64,000 bases of DNA from Chitinophagaceae bacterium (GTDB taxonomy: Bacteria > Bacteroidota > Bacteroidia > Chitinophagales > Chitinophagaceae), in assembly GCA_016720775.1 (NCBI GenBank), contig JADKJX010000001.1, positions 744,001 through 808,000 on the forward strand, written 5' to 3'. Numbering within the stretch: the stretch's first letter is position 1; each line of letters begins with the position of its first letter. Positions 35,613-43,934 of the stretch are shown piece after piece. The notes under the pieces are model-generated. The model was given only the letters and a program-made list of their open reading frames with translations. It ran no database searches and was not told where the DNA came from. Made by a program: the position numbers and the translations under genes.

Positions 35613-35876
35613 TTAATTGCTTTTAGATTTCTTCATGATAGCAAATATCTCTATCACAAATCCGGCAATGATCAAAATGGGCGCAATGGTGATACGGGTG
35701 GTGCTGTACACTTCGCTGTCGTTAAAAACTTTCGGGTCGCTGCTCTTGCCGCCGGCCATTAAAAAGAAACCCAGTGCCAGTACGGCCAGGCCAATAAGCA
35801 TCCACATATAATTCTCTTTTCCAAACAAGGGGTTTGAAGTTCCGCCTGCTGCAGCCTGTTTTTTTTCTTTGCTCAT
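35613..35876 (-). CDS. DUF3098 small membrane protein
   Basis: 87 aa with two membrane helices (MWMLIGLAVLALGFFLMAGG and ITIAPILIIAGFVIEIFAI) and basic ends. This DUF is nearly always found between ftsX and uppP in Bacteroidota, as here, which suggests a divisome or envelope link. The function is unknown. Confidence 0.9.
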   Translation of the reverse strand: MSKEKKQAAAGGTSNPLFGKENYMWMLIGLAVLALGFFLMAGGKSSDPKVFNDSEVYSTTRITIAPILIIAGFVIEIFAIMKKSKSN

Positions 35877-35900
35877 TTTTTATTCAGTTGAAGCCGCAAA

Positions 35901-36779
35901 TTAGTATAAATCGTCCAATTTCATGCGCAGGTATTTAATTACCGAACGATGCGTACTGACGAGGGTGATGCTGATGCCCAGTAACACGATGATCAGGAAC
36001 AGCAGGATCATACTGGTGTTATCATGCAGTACTTTAAAACCAGGTGCTAATCCCTCAATCAGTGTGATGGTGGCCCATACCGCTGCAATGGCCACGCCCG
36101 ATGCAATAAGCCCGTTGATGATGGCTCTCACATTAAGCGGCTTGGCAATGAACCAACGGGTGGCGCCAACCATCTGCATGGTCTTAATTAAAAACCGGTT
36201 GCTGTACATGGCCAGCCTGATCGTGTTGTCAATAGAAAAAACAACCAGTATGGTCAGCACAATGGCGGCTATTAAAAATATATAGGCGGCTGTTTTTACA
36301 AACTTACTTACCTGCGATAAGGTCTCGGTGGGGAACTGGAATTCCTTCACCAGGCCGGGATAGCGGTTCAGCAGGTCTGCCGAAAGAATATCCAGGCTGT
36401 CTTTCTGCACGTGATCGGCCTTTACATAAAAGTCAATACTCTCCGGCAGGGGATTTTCGTCTAAGAATTTTTTCCAGGTGGTATCATTGTCGGCATTCCA
36501 TTTTGCGATGGCCATTTCCTTGGTCACATGCTCCACATCTTTGGCATAAGGAAGGGCAGCAACATAGCTCTTCAGGCTGTCGATACCTTTTTTAGGCGCA
36601 TTGGGATTAAGCCAGGCATGAACCTGAATGTTCTCTTTTACATAATCGCCGGTCTTGCGCAGGTTTAAAAAGAACCAGCCAACAATACCGAACAGGAACA
36701 ACACCAGCGATACACCGATGATGGCATACGCATACGTTGGTTTGCCCCGTTTGCTGCTTGCTTTTCCGAATTGAGCCAT
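35901..36779 (-). CDS. ftsX: Cell-division ABC permease FtsX
   Basis: 292 aa. There is one N-terminal helix (YAIIGVSLVLFLFGIVGWFF), an extracytoplasmic domain (about residues 45-165, HAWLNPNAPKKGIDSL), and three C-terminal helices with the FtsX-typical loop NRFLIKTMQMVGATRWFI. FtsX with FtsE controls peptidoglycan hydrolases at the septum. ftsE is not in the window. It is the first gene of the unit ending with uppP. Confidence 0.94.
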   Translation of the reverse strand: MAQFGKASSKRGKPTYAYAIIGVSLVLFLFGIVGWFFLNLRKTGDYVKENIQVHAWLNPNAPKKGIDSLKSYVAALPYAKDVEHVTKEMAIAKWNADNDTTWKKFLDENPLPESIDFYVKADHVQKDSLDILSADLLNRYPGLVKEFQFPTETLSQVSKFVKTAAYIFLIAAIVLTILVVFSIDNTIRLAMYSNRFLIKTMQMVGATRWFIAKPLNVRAIINGLIASGVAIAAVWATITLIEGLAPGFKVLHDNTSMILLFLIIVLLGISITLVSTHRSVIKYLRMKLDDLY

Positions 36780-37036
36780 AATTTTAATTCATTTGGGAGT
36801 TCGTACAAAAATGGTTTTTCATAAGCCGCAAAAATAAAGGTTTTTAGCTGCTTTGCCGTATTTTTGCTGACTTCGAAACGATTGCCTGCCTGATTTATTT
36901 TTATGAAAGCATAGATGAATGTGCAGATGAAGGATTAATAACTTTTCATTCACATTTCTAAGATAGGTTTGATGTATGTTGGGAAGCAGCAGTGCAGAAA
37001 ATATTCAACCGGTAAATTGACAATTTTAAATAAGCA

Positions 37037-39983
37037 ATGGAATACGATTTCAGAAAGATTGAACAGGAATGGCAGAAAAAATGGAAGGAGAATAAAGTAT
37101 ATAAAGTTTCCAACCAGTCGGATAAGCCAAAATATTATGTGCTGGATATGTTTCCGTATCCAAGCGGGGCAGGCCTGCACGTGGGGCACCCGCTGGGTTA
37201 TATTGCCAGCGACATCTATAGCCGCTACAAAAGACTAAAGGGTTTTAATGTACTTCACCCGATGGGCTTTGATAGTTTTGGGTTGCCGGCCGAACAGTAT
37301 GCACTGGAAACAGGGCAGCATCCCGCCGTTACCACCGAAAAAAATATCGCTACGTTCAAATCGCAGCTGGACAAGATCGGGTTCTGTTACGATTGGGACC
37401 GGGAAGTAAAGACCAGCGAGCCGGGTTTTTATAAATGGACCCAGTGGCTCTTTTTGCAACTGTTCAACAGCTATTTCTGCAATACACAAAAAAAGGCACG
37501 GCCCATCAGCGACCTTATTAAGAAATACGAAACGAAAGGGACAAAAAATTTCACAGCAGATCAATGGAATGCCTTTTCAAAAAAAGAACAGGAAGATATC
37601 CTGATGAACCGCCGCCTTGCCTTCAGCGCTTTTGGCGAAGTGAACTGGTGCGAAGCATTGGGAACGGTACTGGCCAATGATGAGGTGGTGAATGGCGTGA
37701 GTGAAAGAGGCGGCCACCCGGTGGAGAAAAGAAAGATGCGCCAGTGGTTCCTGCGCATCACGTCTTATGCGGATCGCCTGCTGGAAGGATTAGAAACAGT
37801 TGATTTCAGCGAATCGATGAAAGAGATGCAGCGCAACTGGATCGGAAAATCTGAAGGGGCAGAAATGGATTTTGAGATCAAAGGCGCCGGTAAAAAGCTA
37901 CGGGTTTATACAACCAGGCCCGATACTATTTTCGGTGTAGACTTTATGGTTGTGGCACCGGAACATGAGATCGTTTCTCAAATAACTTCTGCCCAACAAA
38001 AACCAGCCATAGATGATTACCTGAAGTATGTAAAGAGCCGCAGTGAAAGAGAACGCCTGGCTGAAGCGAAAACCATCACCGGTTGTTTTACCGGTGCGTA
38101 TGCCATCAATCCTTTTGACGGAAGAGAGATACCCGTCTGGATAGCGGAATACGTGCTGGCAGGTTATGGCACCGGCGCCATCATGGCCGTGCCTTGTGGC
38201 GACCAGCGGGATTTTTCTTTTGCAAAACATTTTAATATTCCCATCAGCAATATCATCGGCAGCCATTACAATGGCGAGGAAGCGAATCCAACCAAAGATG
38301 CTGTTTTAGAAAACTCCGGTTTCTTAAATGGCCTGTTGATGAAAGATGCCATCGGCATTGCCATAAATAAAATTGAAGAGCTCGGCATCGGCAAACGCAA
38401 AGTGAATTACCGCATGCGGGATGCCGGCTTCAGTCGCCAGCGTTACTGGGGCGAACCATTCCCCATTGTGTGGAAAGATGAAGTGGCCATTCCGCTGGAT
38501 GAAAAAGAATTACCCTTGCAATTGCCACACGTTGATAAATATGGCCCCGGCCCAAGCGGCGAAGGGCCATTGGCTAATTTAACAGATTGGGTACAACCCG
38601 ATAACTTGCCCCCGGCTTCAGCCGGTGGAAGAAGAGAAACCAGCACCATGCCCGGCTATGCAGGCAGCAGCTGGTATTTTTTGCGTTACATGGATCCGCA
38701 TAATGACCAAACATTCTGCGACCGCAAAGCGAGCGATTACTGGAACCAGGTTGACCTGTACATTGGCGGTACCGAACACGCCGTGGGGCATTTGTTGTAC
38801 AGCCGCATGTGGACGAAAGTGATGTACGACCTGGGAATGATCGGTTTTGATGAGCCGTATAAGAAACTGCTTAATCAGGGGATGATACAGGGGAGTAGTC
38901 GTTTTTTATTTAAACTCATACCAAAGGTTGAAGTAAAAAGTGGCATTGAAAACAATTTCTCTTCAGCACAAATATTAGCTAGCCTTACCCCCTTTATTTA
39001 TATCTCTAAAACTCTAGCAGATCAAAGTTTAAAGGATAAAATGAAATAATTAGTACTTTAAACGTAATAGCTCTGAGAACACAATTTGCTATAGAAAATC
39101 TAATTGTTACCGATTTTGATATTCGTGAAAATGACTATCGTATACCTGTATGGTGTGTTGATGGTTATGAGTTAATGACAGAGAAACTTATAAGTTGGAG
39201 ACCAGAGTTTAAAGCTGCATATTTTATGCGAGATAACGAAGGGAAGTTTATTTGTGGTTCGGAAACAGAAAAATGTCAAAGTCAAAATACAATACAGTTG
39301 ATCCAACTGATTTGTGTGAACAATACGGCGCCGATACCTTCCGCATGTATGAAATGTTCCTCGGCCCGGTAGAAGCCAGCAAACCATGGGATACAAAGGG
39401 CATTGAAGGAGTGCATCGCTTCTTAAGAAAATTATGGAGACTATTCTTCGATGAACAGAAAGGCCCGATCTGGACGTCTTCAGCTCCCTCTCCTTTGGAG
39501 AGGGCGGGGGGCAAGGCAACCGATGCGGAATTAAAAATTCTTCACCGCACCATTAAGAAGATAGAAGAAGATACAGAACGCTTCAGTTTCAATACGGCGG
39601 TAAGTACCTTCATGATTTGCGTGAATGAACTGGCCGATGCCAGGTGCCATAAAAAAGAAGTTTTAGAAAAACTGTTGATACTGCTCACGCCTTATGCGCC
39701 GCATATTGCCGAAGAGCTTTGGAATAAATTAGGCAACGAAGGTTCTGTACTCGATGCTTCTTACCCGGCATTCAATCCTGCTTTGCTGGTGGAAAGTTCA
39801 AAAGAATATCCTGTTTCTATTAATGGTAAACTGCGTACAAATATTAACCTTGCCCTTGATCTTGATCAGAAGCAGGTGGAAGAAGCGGTGCTGCAGAATG
39901 AAGTTGTACAAAAATGGCTGGAAGGTAAACCACCGAAGAAGATCATCTTTGTAAAGAACAAGATGATCAATGTAGTGATATAA
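37037..39983 (+). CDS. leuS: Leucyl-tRNA synthetase (two frameshifts)
   Basis: Charges tRNA-Leu. The N-terminus carries the HIGH equivalent (GAGLHVGHPLGY), the editing domain contains TTRPDTIFGVDFMVVAPEHE and the tRNA-binding C-terminus is complete (DKKEV...KIIFVKNKMINVVI). The frame breaks twice. At 39038-39041 a run of four A should be five, giving a premature TAA at 39047-39049. At 39269-39273 a run of five A should be six, hiding the catalytic KMSKS, which continues in the next frame as KMSKSKYNTVDPTDL. With both restored the protein is about 982 aa. The region 38890-39290 (the leucine-specific insertion) is unusually AT-rich, and two palindromes lie inside the gene. An essential single-copy gene is unlikely to be truly broken, so sequence error is favoured. 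Confidence 0.92.
38609..38628. repeat. In-frame palindrome inside leuS (CTTCAG apex)
   Basis: CCCCCGGCT-TC-AGCCGGTGG, a 9-bp stem with one mismatch. It encodes PPASAGG just before TSTMPGYAGSSW, where most LeuRS have a shorter, unrelated linker. It has the same 9-2-9 shape as the two outer hairpins 3' of leuS. Confidence 0.65.
39486..39504. repeat. In-frame palindrome inside leuS (CCCTCTCC-TTT-GGAGAGGG)
   Basis: A perfect 8-bp stem with a TTT loop, continuing into GC-rich CGGGGGG. It encodes PSPLERAGG between IWTSS and ATDAELK, in a surface linker. The sequence type is a common intergenic repeat in this phylum, here translated. Confidence 0.65.
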
Positions 39984-40048
39984 AATATAAATTGGTCTCC
40001 TGCATACTATTCTCATTTTCCCCTTCGGGCAATATCGTTAAGTTGGGC

Positions 40049-40184
40049 TTGAATTGCCCTGCCCTTCAGGGCAGGGATAAAATCACACTCAGGAAAACGG
40101 GCTTTAGCCCAATAGTTTGATTTGGACTAAAGTCCGAAAAAGATTTTTATCTCATTCACCACCCTGAAGGGCGGTGCAATTGAA
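40049..40184. repeat. Composite symmetrical palindrome (REP/BIME-like) 3' of leuS
   Basis: Four hairpins are arranged symmetrically: CCCTGCCCT-TC-AGGGCAGGG (40057-40076), GGGC-TTTA-GCCC (40099-40110), GGAC-TAAA-GTCC (40124-40135) and CACCACCCT-GA-AGGGCGGTG (40157-40176). The outer two are inverted copies of each other, including their flank TTsAATTGC, and the inner two are inverted copies with paired base changes. The rest of the gap 39984-40235 holds no gene. Confidence 0.8.
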
Positions 40185-40214
40185 AACATATTCTTCGCAT
40201 ATACCTTCTTCATT

Positions 40215-40236
40215 TTCCCCTTTAGGGGATAGGGGT
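40215..40236. repeat. Repeat TTCCCCTTTAGGGGATAGGGGT, copy 2
   Basis: The second copy of the element that precedes nadB at 18238-18260, here touching the stop codon of the TMEM175-like gene. CCCC-TTTA-GGGG can form a hairpin. Confidence 0.6.
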
Positions 40237-40895
40237 TAATATTTCTTCCCCAGTTTGTATTTCTTTATAAAATACCGGTCGGTAAAAATATTGATAATGA
40301 AAATAGAAGCCAGGAACAGCCTTGCAAAAGCCGGCCCGATAACGGGATGCAGGGCAAGCGAAAGTACAAAGCAGATGATCACCACCCAGGAGCTGTACTT
40401 TTTGTATTGTATCATTCCCGGCGGAATATATCCCGACACCTGGTTTTTTGGATTGATGATATAGTGCCAGAGCCATAACTGGATGAGGCCGCTGCCGATC
40501 ACATTTATGCAGTAGAACACATACGGCTTCAGGAAAATGTATTTGCTCATCATGGCCGTTGTAAAGGGCATGCATACAATGGTGAGCAGGAACCAGGTGT
40601 TGATGGTAATTAGTTTCCTGTTGTAATCGGTTACATAACCGAAAATGGTATGGTGGGCCCGCCAGTAATTTCCTATCACAATAAAACTGATGAAGAAACC
40701 GATGAACTCCGGGATCATTTCACGCAGGGCATGGTTGAATTCATGATCAAACAATGCCCGGTCGCTGCTTACGGAAGGCACTTTGATCTCGATCACCAGC
40801 AGGGTGATGGCGATGGCAAAAACAGCATCGGAAAAAAGGGCGATCCTGTCTAACTGGAATTTCTGCCTTTCCTGTTCGGTATGATCGGGTGCCAT
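40236..40895 (-). CDS. TMEM175/DUF1211-family potassium-channel-like membrane protein
   Basis: 219 aa from the ATG at 40895. The first helix has the family signature ALFSDAVFAIAITLLVIEIKVP, whose FSD motif forms part of the selectivity region in bacterial TMEM175 channels. About five to six further helices follow (FIGFFISFIVIGNYWRAHH and others). An in-frame ATG at 40934 would precede the -7 box at 40918-40911, so the shorter start is chosen. Bacterial TMEM175 homologues form K+-selective tetramers. A duplicated second FSD repeat is absent, as usual in bacteria. Confidence 0.87.
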   Translation of the reverse strand: MAPDHTEQERQKFQLDRIALFSDAVFAIAITLLVIEIKVPSVSSDRALFDHEFNHALREMIPEFIGFFISFIVIGNYWRAHHTIFGYVTDYNRKLITINTWFLLTIVCMPFTTAMMSKYIFLKPYVFYCINVIGSGLIQLWLWHYIINPKNQVSGYIPPGMIQYKKYSSWVVIICFVLSLALHPVIGPAFARLFLASIFIINIFTDRYFIKKYKLGKKY

Positions 40896-40910
40896 GGGGA
40901 TATGTTTTCT

Positions 40911-40918
40911 CAAATATA
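40911..40918 (-). promoter_or_regulatory. -7 promoter box of the TMEM175-like gene
   Basis: TATATTTG on the minus strand matches TAnnTTTG exactly, 15 bases before the ATG at 40895. It supports the shorter start and implies a very short leader. Confidence 0.45.
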
Positions 40919-41065
40919 ATACCCCTTCATGCAAAATGGAAAATCCGTTTAGGTACTGTATAAAACAGCCACGAAATCAACTCCTTTAAAAAAAGTTTAT
41001 CTTTTGTCCGGATTGCAAAAACCTGTTCGTCATTATAAAAACATTATAAACTTTAAAAAAAAATT

Positions 41066-41419
41066 ATGGAAAAATTCATGCTTATTTTCCAGGGAATCAA
41101 ATCTGGCCAACAACCCTCTCCGCAGCAGATGCAGGAAATTATGGGTAAGTGGATGGCCTGGATCGACAAACTGGCCAAGGCCGGTAAATATGAAGGCGGT
41201 GAGCCGCTTCAGGCAACAGGAAAGATCATTACCGGTAAAAATAAAACCGTTACAGATGCGGCGTTTGCCGAGGGGAAAGAAATCATCGGCGGTTACTTTA
41301 TTGTAAATGCTGCCGATTATGATGAAGCTGTTGCTTTGTGCGATGACTACCCTGACTATGAGAACGGTGGTACCGTAATTGTGAGGCAATTGCAGAAGAT
41401 GGATATGCCCCCGGCATAA
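41066..41419 (+). CDS. YCII-related (DGPF-type) domain protein
   Basis: 117 aa. Begins MEKFMLIFQGIKSG, with MGKWMAWIDKLAKAGKYEGGEPLQATGK and DYDEAVALCDDYPDYENGGTVIVRQLQKM, a complete ferredoxin-like YCII/DGPF fold. Genes of this type accompany ECF42-group sigma factors, and one lies two genes downstream here. The biochemical role is unknown. Confidence 0.88.
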   Translation: MEKFMLIFQGIKSGQQPSPQQMQEIMGKWMAWIDKLAKAGKYEGGEPLQATGKIITGKNKTVTDAAFAEGKEIIGGYFIVNAADYDEAVALCDDYPDYENGGTVIVRQLQKMDMPPA

Positions 41420-41470
41420 TTCACATACAACTGTCTTAAAAAAATATTTAAACAAATAAATTTTAAAGAA

Positions 41471-41827
41471 ATGACAACTCAGGAAGTAGCCAATAAACTG
41501 GTAACCTATATGCGTGCCGGTCAAATGCTGGAAGCACAGACAGAACTGTATGCAGATGATATTGTTTGTATAGAGCCGGAAGGCAATATGGCACCGCATA
41601 TTACAAAAGGAAAAGCAGCGGTAGCTGAAAAGGGGAAGCAGTTTGCATCCATGATCGAAGAAAGGCATGGTAGTTGCTGCTCCGAGCCGGTAGTGGGAGG
41701 CCGCTATTTCAGCATATCGATGACTCTTGATGCAACGATGAAGGGAATGGGACGACAATTGCTTGATGAAATATGCCTGTATGAAGTGAAAGACGGAAAA
41801 ATTGTGTTCGAGCAATTCTTTTATTAA
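41471..41827 (+). CDS. SnoaL-like (NTF2-fold) protein
   Basis: 118 aa with an NTF2-like cone: helices TQEVANKLVTYMRAGQMLEAQTELYADDIVCIEP, then strands ending LLDEICLYEVKDGKIVFEQFFY. Such proteins may be isomerases or ligand-binding domains, and no catalytic residues can be assigned. It sits between YCII and the sigma factor (51 and 80 bases), so a shared unit is likely. Confidence 0.8.
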   Translation: MTTQEVANKLVTYMRAGQMLEAQTELYADDIVCIEPEGNMAPHITKGKAAVAEKGKQFASMIEERHGSCCSEPVVGGRYFSISMTLDATMKGMGRQLLDEICLYEVKDGKIVFEQFFY

Positions 41828-41853
41828 ACACGAAAGTATTGCACGATAATTTT

Positions 41854-41887
41854 ATCAATGCTGCGGTTTAAAAACTGCAGCATTGAT
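41854..41887. promoter_or_regulatory. Hairpin in front of the sigma-factor gene
   Basis: ATCAATGCTGC (41854-41864) and GCAGCATTGAT (41877-41887) form a perfect 11-bp stem with a 12-base loop that could extend the stem. No T-run follows on the plus strand, so it may be an operator, attenuator or mRNA processing site rather than a terminator. Confidence 0.5.
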
Positions 41888-41907
41888 TTAAGGGGTCTTC
41901 CATATAA

Positions 41908-43191
41908 CTTGCAGAAAAAATTGCACTGGACAATCCATCCAACATAGAACAAACTGTTGAGCATCTCTTTCGCCATGAGTGGGGAAAACTGGTTACTGTG
42001 CTTACCAAATTATTTGGTCCGCAGAATTTGCAGATGGCCGAAGACGTGGTGCAGGATACCCTTGTGAAAGCCCTCAATACCTGGAAGATAAATGGCCTTC
42101 CCGAAAATCCTTCTGCCTGGTTATTTACCGCAGCACGTAACAAAGCGGTTGACCTGTTGCGCCAGCAAAAAAGAAAAGAAAACTTTTCAAAGAACATGAC
42201 GCCGTTGCTGCAGTCGGAATATACGCTGGTGCCAACTGTCCGGGAGATCATTAATACCAATAGCATCGACGACGACCAGTTGCGTATGATGTTCGTTTGT
42301 TGTCATCCTTCTCTTTCTGCCGAAGCACAGGTGGCGCTTATTTTAAAAACATTGTGCGGTTTCAGTGTAACAGAGATTGCAAAAGCATTTGTAAGCAGTT
42401 ACGATAGCATTGAAAAAAGATTATACCGTGCAAGGCAGAGTTTTCGGGATAATGCTGTTTCATTCGAGCTGCCGCCCGAAGCCGAATTGAAAAGCCGGAT
42501 AGATAATGTACTGATAGCTGTGTATCTTTTGTTCAATGAAGGATATAATTCCACCAGTCATGAAGACCTGGTACGGAACGACCTGATCTATGAAGCGATG
42601 CGGCTTTGTGACCTGATCTGCCGGAGTACCCGGATAAATCATTATGGCGCTCATGCCCTGATGGCGTTGATCTGTTTCACGGCAGCAAGAAATGATGCCC
42701 GGCTTGATGATGACGGAAATATTTTATTACTGAAAGAACAGGACCGTTCTAAATGGAACCGGGACCTGATCTTAAAAGGAATTTCTTACCTGGAAGCATG
42801 TGCCGCAGCAGAAGAGATAAACAAGTATCACCTGGAAGCCGTGATCGCTTATGAACATGCCACGGCGGTTGATTATGCTTCCACCAACTGGAAGAACATT
42901 CTTCATTACTACGATGTGCTGCTTCAACTCAATCCATCGCCGGTGGTGGAACTGAACCGGGCAGTTGTGATCGGGGAGCTCAATGGTCCCGCTGCATGCA
43001 TTGAGGCGATCAATTCCATTTCACAGATATCTTCCCTGAAAAAATATTATCTCCTTCCCGCCACACTGGGCGAAATGCATCGCCAGTTAAAAGACTACGA
43101 TACCGCCAATGCCTATTTTGAAGAAGCGATCAAACTTACCCAGTCTGCCTCTGAAAAAAAATTATTGCAGCAAAAAATAAAGGGCCGGTAA
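41908..43191 (+). CDS. ECF42-like RNA polymerase sigma factor with DUF6596/TPR extension
   Basis: The first in-frame GTG/ATG is the GTG at 41998 (397 aa), but the frame is open and clearly coding back to 41908 (AEKIALDNPSNIEQTVEHLFRHEWGKL is the start of sigma region 2). No canonical start lies there; TTG at 41909 is one base out of frame and would become a fitting start if one G were restored. Region 2: AEDVVQDTLVKALNTW, NPSAWLFTAARNKAVDLLR; region 4: LKTLCGFSVTEIAKAFVSSYDSIEKRLYRARQ. The long C-terminal part includes LFNEGYNSTSHEDLVRNDL and helical repeats to the end, the ECF42 hallmark. The YCII gene upstream supports this group. Confidence 0.87.
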   Translation, partial: LAEKIALDNPSNIEQTVEHLFRHEWGKLVTVLTKLFGPQNLQMAEDVVQDTLVKALNTWKINGLPENPSAWLFTAARNKAVDLLRQQKRKENFSKNMTPLLQSEYTLVPTVREIINTNSIDDDQLRMMFVCCHPSLSAEAQVALILKTLCGFSVTEIAKAFVSSYDSIEKRLYRARQSFRDNAVSFELPPEAELKSRIDNVLIAVYLLFNEGYNSTSHEDLVRNDLIYEAMRLCDLICRSTRINHYGAHALMALICFTAARNDARLDDDGNILLLKEQDRSKWNRDLILKGISYLEACAAAEEINKYHLEAVIAYEHATAVDYASTNWKNILHYYDVLLQLNPSPVVELNRAVVIGELNGPAACIEAINSISQISSLKKYYLLPATLGEMHRQLKDYDTANAYFEEAIKLTQSASEKKLLQQKIKGR

Positions 43192-43209
43192 AAGAGGTAA
43201 CTTCATAGC

Positions 43210-43905
43210 ATGATAACCGACCTGGAAAATGCCCTTCTGAAAAATGCCGCTGCTTTTCACCCGGTGATAAAGTTTAACCCGGCATCTGAAAAGATCATTC
43301 CGTTTGATCTTAGTTCAGCCAATAGGGAATTGACCGCTGAAGTTGTTGAAGACACCGAATTATTTTCTGCGTACATTAATGGAAAACTGGAAGCTGCAGG
43401 AGCTGCATTTGGGATCGGCGGATATAATGAGAACCGGACCATCTACCGGAGAAGTGAGTTGTTCAGCAACGGCGAAGAACGAACCATACATCTTGGCATC
43501 GACATCTGGGGGCCGGCCGGTACGCCGGTTTATGCGGCACTGGGCGGCATGGTACACAGTTTTGCTTTCAATAACAATTTTGGTGATTATGGGGCTACCA
43601 TCATTTTGCTTCATCAACTTGAGACCGTTGCTTTTTATACACTTTACGGCCACTTGAGTTTAAAAGATATCTCCGTAATAAAAGATGGCGGATATATAAC
43701 AAGGGGAGAAGTGATCGGCCATTTTGGTGAGCCTGCTGAAAACGGCGACTGGCCGCCGCACCTGCATTTCCAGGTGATACACGACATGGAGTTTAAGAAA
43801 GGAGATTATCCCGGCGTATGCAGTATCTCAGAAAGAGAAAGATACCTGAAGAACTGTCCCGATCCTGATCTCATCCTGAAAATGATGCAGCAGGCCAACG
43901 CATAA
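43210..43905 (+). CDS. M23-family peptidase without signal peptide
   Basis: 231 aa. The LytM/M23 metal ligands are in HLGIDIWGPAGTPVYA (H-x3-D) and PPHLHFQVIHD (HxH), with GATIILLHQLE and FYTLYGHLS between them. M23 enzymes cut peptidoglycan cross-bridges, but no signal sequence or membrane anchor is visible, so the site of action is unclear. It follows the sigma factor after 18 bases and is probably cotranscribed. Confidence 0.85.
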   Translation: MITDLENALLKNAAAFHPVIKFNPASEKIIPFDLSSANRELTAEVVEDTELFSAYINGKLEAAGAAFGIGGYNENRTIYRRSELFSNGEERTIHLGIDIWGPAGTPVYAALGGMVHSFAFNNNFGDYGATIILLHQLETVAFYTLYGHLSLKDISVIKDGGYITRGEVIGHFGEPAENGDWPPHLHFQVIHDMEFKKGDYPGVCSISERERYLKNCPDPDLILKMMQQANA

Positions 43906-43934
43906 AACAGTTTACTAAAACCATCCGGCAGCAC

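Noticed and set aside
39038..39273. Programmed frameshifting in leuS
   Set aside because: The A-runs could be slippery, but no stimulatory structure is apparent, two successive events would be needed, and related LeuRS are read in one frame.
40049..40184. CRISPR-like array
   Set aside because: The repeated units are inverted hairpins of different sequence, not direct repeats with spacers, and no cas gene is near.
41033..41815. 260-codon open frame on the minus strand
   Set aside because: It runs antisense to the YCII and SnoaL genes; its His/Phe/Cys-rich translation has no domain pattern and it lacks its own regulatory signals.
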